Shown here piece by piece: positions 6,204 to 10,155 of a DNA stretch of 10,155 nucleotides (position 1 is its first letter; every line of letters begins with the position of its first letter). Both the position numbers and the translations under genes were made by a program. The DNA comes from Terrirubrum sp051646285. Its GTDB lineage: Bacteria; Pseudomonadota; Alphaproteobacteria; Rhizobiales; Beijerinckiaceae. The DNA lies in NCBI GenBank assembly GCA_051646285.1, contig JBOFCU010000058.1:1-10155 (forward strand), in the 5' to 3' direction. The notes under the pieces were generated by a model, which did no database searches, was not told the DNA's origin, and saw only the letters and a program-made list of their open reading frames with translations.

Positions 6204-7568
6204 TCACATCGTCCGCATGCGCGGACCCGTGTTGATTTCCTTTTTCAATGCAGTGATGGCCCAGACAAAGGCATCCAGCCGGTCAGGCGAGCGGCCTGAT
6301 GACAGGCCTTCGGGGCCGAAATCACACATTTCATCTTCAAGGGCGGCAAAGCCACCAACGAATTTAATCGCACCCTGCTCCACCAAATGCGCGACCGGCT
6401 CGGCCCGCAGATATTTTCCGCGCGTGGCGCGCACGGCCACAACCGGCACATCAGCCTGCACGGCATGCAGCACATTGGTGGCCATATCGCCGCCCTGATT
6501 GACCTCCACCACGATGGCATCAGCCTCAAGCCGCTGAAACAGCCCCAGCGCCCTTTGCGCCCACATGGCGGGGCGCGCCTGCATGAGTGTGTCATCAGCG
6601 AGCACAAAGGCCGTGCCATCCCTGTCGATCCCGGCCGCGACAATGCCGCAGGCATCCGCGCGTTTGCCATGAGAGGCTGGCGGATCAATCGCCACAACAA
6701 TGCGTTGCAGCGGCGGCGCGTGCAGCACGCGATTGGTTTCGATCATCGCGCGGGTAAACAATGCGCCGGCGCGCTCCTCAATCATTTCACCGTCAAGTTC
6801 CTGACGGCCGAGCCGCGTGCCTTCGTAGCGTTTCACCACTGCATTCAAAAATGCCGGTGCAAGATTATAGGCATTGGCGCGGGTGGTGGCGCGCGTCACC
6901 GCGCATTGCGGATCAGCGAGCAATTTTTTCAGCAAGGGCACCGTGCGCGGGGTTGTCGTGACCAGCTCGCGGGGATGATCCCCCAAGCGCAAACCGAATT
7001 GCAGATTGTCCCATGTTTCGCTGGCATAGCGCCACTTCGCGAGTTCATCACACCAGGCGGCTTCAAATTGCGGCCCGCGCAACTGCTCAGGATCTTCCGC
7101 CGAAAAGCACTGGGCCACAGCGCCATTGGGCCAGACCAGCCGGCGGCGGCTTGATTCCCACAGCGGCCGTTCGGCCTTCGGATGGCAACTCAAAATGCCG
7201 GACACGCCCTCCACCATCACCTCACGGACATCGGCAGCGGTTTCCCCCACCAGCGCGATGCGGCCAACAGGCCTTGATGCGGCGGGCGCGCGCCCCATGG
7301 CATATCCCATGGCAAGGGCGCGCACCCACTCCGCACCGGCGCGGGTTTTTCCCGCGCCACGCCCGCCGATCATCAGCCAAATGGTCCAGTCCCCATCGGG
7401 AGGACGCTGATAATCATGGGCGAAAAAATCCCAGTCACTGAGCCAGCGGGCAATGTCCTCCGGCGACAGGCCTGCCAGCATGCGCTGGCGCGTTGCGGCG
7501 GAAGCGCGCTGCCAGCGCGTGCGCAGATTGGCAATGGATGGTTGCGCCGCAGGCCGTTGTAATGACAT
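6204..7568 (-). CDS. Terminase large subunit (DNA-packaging ATPase and nuclease), GTA gp2-like
   Basis: A 454-residue packaging motor. The ATPase half has Walker A GGRGAGKTR (residues 68-76, Lys74), Walker B AAWCDE (Asp174-Glu175) and the coupling motif TTTPR (204-208). The nuclease half shows the RNase H-like acidic set: Asp295 in VVAIDPP, Glu355 in IVVEVNQGG and Asp432 in DRLDAFVWA. The phrases WLMIGGRGAGKTRAGAEWVR and RGKYLRAEPVAHLVEQG are typical of GTA terminases. The start at 7568 is preceded by AAGGAG about 10 bases upstream. An in-frame start at 7694 would run through the leader hairpin and adds residues unlike the family, so I reject it. This is the first gene of the minus-strand operon, downstream of the promoters at 7714-7785. 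No small terminase gene adjoins it; a possible one is at the right edge. Confidence 0.95.
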   Translation of the reverse strand: MSLQRPAAQPSIANLRTRWQRASAATRQRMLAGLSPEDIARWLSDWDFFAHDYQRPPDGDWTIWLMIGGRGAGKTRAGAEWVRALAMGYAMGRAPAASRPVGRIALVGETAADVREVMVEGVSGILSCHPKAERPLWESSRRRLVWPNGAVAQCFSAEDPEQLRGPQFEAAWCDELAKWRYASETWDNLQFGLRLGDHPRELVTTTPRTVPLLKKLLADPQCAVTRATTRANAYNLAPAFLNAVVKRYEGTRLGRQELDGEMIEERAGALFTRAMIETNRVLHAPPLQRIVVAIDPPASHGKRADACGIVAAGIDRDGTAFVLADDTLMQARPAMWAQRALGLFQRLEADAIVVEVNQGGDMATNVLHAVQADVPVVAVRATRGKYLRAEPVAHLVEQGAIKFVGGFAALEDEMCDFGPEGLSSGRSPDRLDAFVWAITALKKEINTGPRMRTM

Positions 7569-7605
7569 GCGCGCACCGCTCCTTGCCGTATCCCTGACCG
7601 CCAAC

Positions 7606-7637
7606 AAAAAGGCGGCTGCGATTGTCACCGCGCCGCC
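7606..7637 (-). terminator. Terminator-like hairpin (possible attenuator) in the terminase leader
   Basis: On the minus strand GGCGGCGCG (7637-7629) pairs with CGC-GCCGCC (7620-7611, one bulged base at 7617) around an eight-base loop, followed at once by five T (7610-7606). The structure lies downstream of the promoters and about 38 bases before the terminase ATG, so it could attenuate the operon. In the plus direction a run of five T also follows, but several bases after the stem, so termination there would be weaker. Confidence 0.55.
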
Positions 7638-7713
7638 GCCGATTTTTCTGGTGTTGCCCCGGAGCGGGCCGCCGCCGCGATGGCTGCGATTCACACGTCC
7701 TGAGCGTAGGAGA

Positions 7714-7742
7714 TGTCTAGCCTAAGAGCGTCACGCTGTCAA
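7714..7742 (-). promoter_or_regulatory. Sigma-70-type promoter P1 for the GTA head operon
   Basis: On the minus strand there is a perfect -35 box TTGACA (7742-7737), a 17-base spacer and a partial -10 box TAGACA (7719-7714). Alphaproteobacterial housekeeping promoters often have a strong TTGAC and a poorly conserved -10. Transcription would start near 7707, giving a leader of about 140 bases before the terminase ATG. The prediction is by eye. Confidence 0.6.
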
Positions 7743-7744
7743 GG

Positions 7745-7764
7745 ACTATTATCCTAGGAATAGT
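7745..7764. promoter_or_regulatory. Nested palindrome, candidate operator next to the promoter
   Basis: ACTATT (7745-7750) and AATAGT (7759-7764) form perfect inverted arms around a core holding a second palindrome, TCCTAGGA (7752-7759). The two symmetry centres differ by one base. The site touches the upstream side of the P1 -35 box and covers the -10 box of P2, the right place for a repressor or activator. No regulator gene is in the window, so its role is inferred. Confidence 0.4.
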
Positions 7765-7785
7765 TTCTTTCTACATCGCTGTCAG
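7757..7785 (-). promoter_or_regulatory. Possible second promoter P2 for the GTA head operon
   Basis: CTGACA (7785-7780), a 17-base spacer and TATTCC (7762-7757) resemble a weaker promoter in the same direction as P1. The sequence TGACAGCG around the -35 box is repeated exactly at P1, 43 bases away. The repeat may be part of duplicated promoters or a separate activator-binding motif. Positions 7786-7909 beyond it hold nothing I can identify except the ribosome-binding site of the next gene. Confidence 0.35.
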
Positions 7786-7909
7786 GGCGGCCTGCGTCCC
7801 TCACATCCGATTGATGATCAGATAACGGCGCGGCGTGACCAATGCGACGGCACCGCTGCTGGCCCATGTCTGGCGCTGGATGCGGCGGGCCAGTGTAGAG
7901 GAAATGATC

Positions 7910-8053
7910 ATGGGCTTTTTTTCAACCGTCTTGCTGCGCGCGCCGCTTCGTTCTGATGCCGCACGCAGACACGTTTCGCTGACGCGGCTTTTCTTTATCA
8001 CCACGTGCGTCGTGGCTCTGGGCGTCAGCGCCATCGTCATCGCGCAGGTGTGA
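7910..8053 (+). CDS. Small single-pass membrane protein of unknown function
   Basis: A predicted 47-residue protein. The N-terminal half is polar and arginine-rich (APLRSDAARRHVSLTR, residues 11-26) and the C-terminal 20 residues (LFFITTCVVALGVSAIVIAQ) are one membrane span, so the basic half should stay in the cytoplasm. I do not recognise a family. The ATG at 7910 is chosen because AGAGG lies about seven bases upstream; an ATG at 7904 and a GTG at 7835 are in-frame alternatives, the latter giving 72 residues. It is transcribed away from the terminase operon, across the control region. It could be an unannotated small membrane protein or a chance frame; the hydrophobic helix and ribosome-binding site favour a real gene. 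Confidence 0.45.
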   Translation: MGFFSTVLLRAPLRSDAARRHVSLTRLFFITTCVVALGVSAIVIAQV

Positions 8054-8060
8054 ACTGGTG

Positions 8061-8092
8061 GTGCGTGCTACGCCGTGCAGATTTGCACGCAC
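8061..8092. repeat. Inverted repeat with a competing inner hairpin
   Basis: GTGCGTGC (8061-8068) and GCACGCAC (8085-8092) are perfect eight-base inverted arms. A second hairpin, GTGCA (8075-8079) with TGCAC (8084-8088), uses part of the right arm, so the two cannot form together. It lies just after the small membrane protein gene. No T-run follows, so it is not a standard intrinsic terminator. Confidence 0.4.
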
Positions 8093-8211
8093 GCGTTTGC
8101 AGCGATGCCGCATGGCGTGAGACCGTTGCCTGCTAAGCTGCTGCCATAACGACCGTGAGCCTTGCTGCATTGTGCGGCGCCCTCTGGCTTGCGGCACAGA
8201 CGGAGGAAACC

Positions 8212-8892
8212 ATGAAATTCCATCTTGGCCTTGCCACAGCGGCTGTTCTGCTCGCCTCTCCGGCGCTGGCGCAGGCGCCCGGCCCGCAGCCGAATGCCGG
8301 CATGAGTTTTTTCATCACCAGCGCCAATCCCGGCAAGGGCGCTGATCTGGGCGGCATTGATGGCGCTGACCGCCATTGCCAGACGCTGGCAGCTGCCGTC
8401 GGCCAGGGTGCCAAAACATGGCGCGCCTATCTTTCCGTCCAGGCGGCCGATGGCAAGCCCGCAGTGAATGCGAAAGACCGCATCGGCAAGGGGCCGTATC
8501 TGAATTTCCGGGGCGAGGAAATTGCCAAGGATATTGCCGGGCTGCACGATCCGGCGATGAATAAAATCAATCTCGACACCGGCCTGACCGAGCGCGGCCA
8601 GAAGGTGATGGGCCGCGGCTTCCTTACCAACCTGCATGATATTCTTACCGGCTCGCAGGCGGATGGCACGGCGTTTGGGCCGGAGCAGGACCGCACCTGC
8701 GGCAACTGGACCAAGAGCGGTGCGGGTGCGGCCATGGTCGGGCATCATGACCGCATGGGGCTGGATGATTCCGCCCCGGCAAAGAGCTGGAACGCCTCGC
8801 ATCCTTCACGCGGGGCGGAAGGCGGATGCAGCGCGGCTGATTTGCGTTCCACCGGCGGCGGCGGGCTTTTCTACTGCTTTGCTGCCAACTGA
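8212..8892 (+). CDS. Exported lectin-like protein
   Basis: A 226-residue protein with a Sec signal peptide (about residues 1-20, cut after PALA or ALAQA). The mature part resembles a family of exported alphaproteobacterial proteins that databases label 'lectin', with a C-type-lectin/endostatin-like fold: MSFFITSANPGKGADLGG, DRHCQTLA, KTWRAYLS, the acidic NAKDRIGKGPYLNFRG, HDILTGSQADGT, DRTCGNWTKS, VGHHDRMG, SWNASHPSRG and the closing GGLFYCFAAN. Four cysteines in the mature chain (in DRHC, RTCGNW, GGCS and FYCF) fit two disulfides. The ATG has an excellent GGAGG eight bases upstream. It probably acts in the periplasm or at the cell surface; ligand unknown, and sugar binding is inferred only from the family label. 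A strong terminator follows, so it appears to be transcribed as a single gene. I see no direct evidence of a link to the GTA operon. Confidence 0.8.
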   Translation: MKFHLGLATAAVLLASPALAQAPGPQPNAGMSFFITSANPGKGADLGGIDGADRHCQTLAAAVGQGAKTWRAYLSVQAADGKPAVNAKDRIGKGPYLNFRGEEIAKDIAGLHDPAMNKINLDTGLTERGQKVMGRGFLTNLHDILTGSQADGTAFGPEQDRTCGNWTKSGAGAAMVGHHDRMGLDDSAPAKSWNASHPSRGAEGGCSAADLRSTGGGGLFYCFAAN

Positions 8893-8931
8893 CCGCGCGC
8901 CAACCCGCGTGCGGTGCATGACATAGCCATG

Positions 8932-8960
8932 AAAATCCCCGGCCTGCCGGGGATTTTTTT
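8932..8960 (+). terminator. Intrinsic terminator after the lectin-like gene
   Basis: CCCCGG (8937-8942) pairs with CCGGGG (8947-8952) around a four-base loop; the stem extends through flanking A-T pairs to about eleven pairs and ends in a run of seven T (8954-8960). The minus-strand version has a shorter T-run, so it could work partly in both directions. It lies 40 bases after the lectin-like stop. Confidence 0.85.
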
Positions 8961-8996
8961 AGGGTCCTGCTAACCGGCACCATGGCATAAGCGGCC

Positions 8997-9650
8997 ATGG
9001 CCGAAACGGATCTCTACGCCCCGATCAAGCGCTTTCTGGAATCGCAGGGCTATGCCGTGAAAGGCGAAGTGGGCCGCTGCGATGTGGTAGCGGTGCGTGG
9101 CGATGAGCCGCCAGTCATTGTCGAGCTCAAACAATCCTTTTCGCTGAAACTGATTTTGCAGGGCATTGACCGGCAGGCGATGAGTGATGCCGTTTATCTT
9201 GCGATTCCCGCCGTCAGTTACAAAACCGGGCGGGATATTCATGCCCTGTGCAAGCGGCTGGGGCTTGGCGTCATCACCGTGCATCGCGGGCTGGCGCAGG
9301 CAGAGCTTGATCCTGCCCCCTATCAGCCGCGCCAGAATAAAAAGCGCACCGCGCTGCTGCTGAAAGAATTCGCACACCGCCATGGCGATCCCAATTGCGG
9401 CGGCTCGACGCGCACACCGCTCGTCACCGCCTACCGGCAGGATGCCTTGCGATGCGCGCGGCTGCTGGCCAGCGATGGCGCGGTGAAGGTGGCGGAGATC
9501 CGCAGCAAGACGCAGGTGACACGCGCCGCCAGCATTGTGCGCGATGATGTGTATGGCTGGTTTTTCCGCCATGAGCGCGGCATTTACGCCCTCACCGACA
9601 AGGGCAAGGCCGCACTGGATACCTATGCCGGGGTTGTCGCGGCGCTGTAG
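8997..9650 (+). CDS. DUF2161 family protein, putative PD-(D/E)XK-type phosphodiesterase
   Basis: A 217-residue cytoplasmic protein. The N-terminal third has a PD-(D/E)XK nuclease core: helix MAETDLYAPIKRFLESQGY, then EVGRCDVVAV with Asp29, then VIVELKQSF with Glu43 and Lys45 as the E-x-K pair, and a following helix LKLILQGIDRQAMSD. This matches DUF2161, predicted to be nuclease-like but of unknown biological role. The C-terminal part (from about residue 145; RQDALRCARLL, VAEIRSKTQVTRAASIVRDDVYGWFFRHERGIYALTDKGKAAL) looks like a winged-helix DNA-binding domain. The ATG at 8997 lacks a clear ribosome-binding site, and a terminator ends only 36 bases upstream, so it either has a promoter in that short gap with a very short leader or depends on read-through. 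Its 3' end overlaps the convergent gene's end by 28 bases. Confidence 0.82.
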   Translation: MAETDLYAPIKRFLESQGYAVKGEVGRCDVVAVRGDEPPVIVELKQSFSLKLILQGIDRQAMSDAVYLAIPAVSYKTGRDIHALCKRLGLGVITVHRGLAQAELDPAPYQPRQNKKRTALLLKEFAHRHGDPNCGGSTRTPLVTAYRQDALRCARLLASDGAVKVAEIRSKTQVTRAASIVRDDVYGWFFRHERGIYALTDKGKAALDTYAGVVAAL

Positions 9651-10155
9651 CCCTCATCGCCTTCCAGCGCGGCCAGACGCCGCGCCAGTTCCTCGCGGAA
9701 GGCATCGCGGTCCGGCATCCCGCCCCCCGGCAAGCCGGATTTTTCCGTTGCCTTGCCGGGCTGATCCCTGTCCTGCAACGCGGCATCGAGATTGGCGAGT
9801 TCGCGCAGGGAGCGCGCTAGCGATGCGATGAGCTTGGCGTAGCCTTCCGCCTCGCCCGCATGGGGCGGGCCGCCGCGCGCGACAAAATCGCCATGCACGC
9901 CATCAATGCGGGCGATCTGGCGCTGCACGCTGGCCCATAATTTCGCGATCAGCACCGTGCGTTCCGGGCAGGCCAGCAGGCCAGTGCAGATTTTGCCCTG
10001 CCACGCCACGGGGCGGGCTTCCGCCGCCATTTCCGCCTCAGCATGTTGTGACATCGGCAGTGGCGCTTTCATTGTTTGCTGCGCTGGATTTTGCACCGCC
10101 TGTTGCACCGGGCCGAGGGCGCCGGTCTCGATTTGCGCCAGCACCGCCGCCGTTT
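9623..10155 (-). CDS. Hypothetical protein, possibly a GTA g1 / small-terminase-like protein (open at the right edge)
   Basis: At least 173 residues from a GTG at 10144, with the frame open to the window edge, so the true start may lie outside; an ATG at 10072 is an internal alternative lacking a ribosome-binding site. The first 50 or so residues are low-complexity and Ala/Gln-rich. The middle (LLACPERTVLIAKLWASVQRQIARIDGVHGD) and EGYAKLIASLARSLRELANLDAALQD are amphipathic helices, and the end (DRDAFREELARRLAALEGDE) is another charged helix. The pattern 'LASLARSLRELANLD' recalls small helical proteins encoded before terminase genes in alphaproteobacterial GTA-like clusters, which act in DNA recognition. 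It points the same way as the terminase operon but is separated by about 2 kb of plus-strand genes. The role is a guess; the coding call is firmer. Confidence 0.45.
   Translation of the reverse strand, partial: TAAVLAQIETGALGPVQQAVQNPAQQTMKAPLPMSQHAEAEMAAEARPVAWQGKICTGLLACPERTVLIAKLWASVQRQIARIDGVHGDFVARGGPPHAGEAEGYAKLIASLARSLRELANLDAALQDRDQPGKATEKSGLPGGGMPDRDAFREELARRLAALEGDEGYSAATTPA

Noticed and set aside
6387..7154. 255-codon plus-strand frame opposite the terminase gene
   Set aside because: Shadow of the terminase reading frame; no recognisable domain or ribosome-binding site.
7569..7694. N-terminal extension of the terminase by 42 residues
   Set aside because: It passes through the promoter leader and terminator-like hairpin, does not resemble family N-termini, and a good AAGGAG site precedes the ATG at 7568.
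8068..8802. 244-codon minus-strand frame opposite the lectin-like gene
   Set aside because: Antisense to a gene with signal peptide, ribosome-binding site and terminator; no domain seen.
8970..9572. 200-codon minus-strand frame opposite the DUF2161 gene
   Set aside because: Mirror frame of a recognisable family protein; no supporting signals.

Overview
The window looks like the chromosome of an alphaproteobacterium (GC roughly 60%). Most of it is the head module of a gene transfer agent (GTA) or a GTA-like HK97-type prophage. On the minus strand, read right to left, the order is: terminase large subunit (7568-6204), portal (6191-5004), a small membrane protein (5017-4781), a 64-residue orphan protein (4707-4513), prohead protease (4516-3941), major capsid (3944-2694), head-tail connector (1043-474), head-tail adaptor (474-121) and the start of a DUF3168 tail terminator (124 to beyond the left edge). 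This matches the g2-g3-g4-g5-g6-g7-g8 order of the Rhodobacter capsulatus-type GTA. I cannot see a tape measure, integrase, lysis or replication genes here, so GTA versus prophage is inferred from order and family, not proven. The genus is not identifiable from what I see.

The unusual part lies between capsid and head-tail connector, which normally adjoin. Two tandem paralogous genes for secreted trypsin-fold (S1) serine proteases (1042-1770 and 1836-2669) sit there on the opposite strand. The first protease and the connector gene start on the same CATG tetranucleotide, reading apart. The second protease ends 24 bases from the end of the capsid gene. In both proteases the predicted signal-peptidase cut falls directly before the Ile that forms the active N-terminus in this fold, so they may be secreted without a zymogen propeptide.

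Right of the terminase gene is a control region (7569-7909). It has two minus-strand promoter-like sites sharing a TGACAGCG repeat, a palindromic candidate operator, and a terminator-like hairpin in the leader just ahead of the terminase. A second strong intrinsic terminator lies inside the operon (4730-4752), between the DNA-packaging genes and the protease-capsid pair. Together they suggest transcription is metered in steps.

Further right are plus-strand accessory genes: a 47-residue single-pass membrane protein, an exported lectin-like protein ending in a clear terminator, and a DUF2161 PD-(D/E)XK nuclease-like protein. A minus-strand hypothetical gene running off the right edge may be the displaced small-terminase-like g1, but that is tentative. 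No tRNA, rRNA, CRISPR array, insertion sequence or attachment site was recognised.
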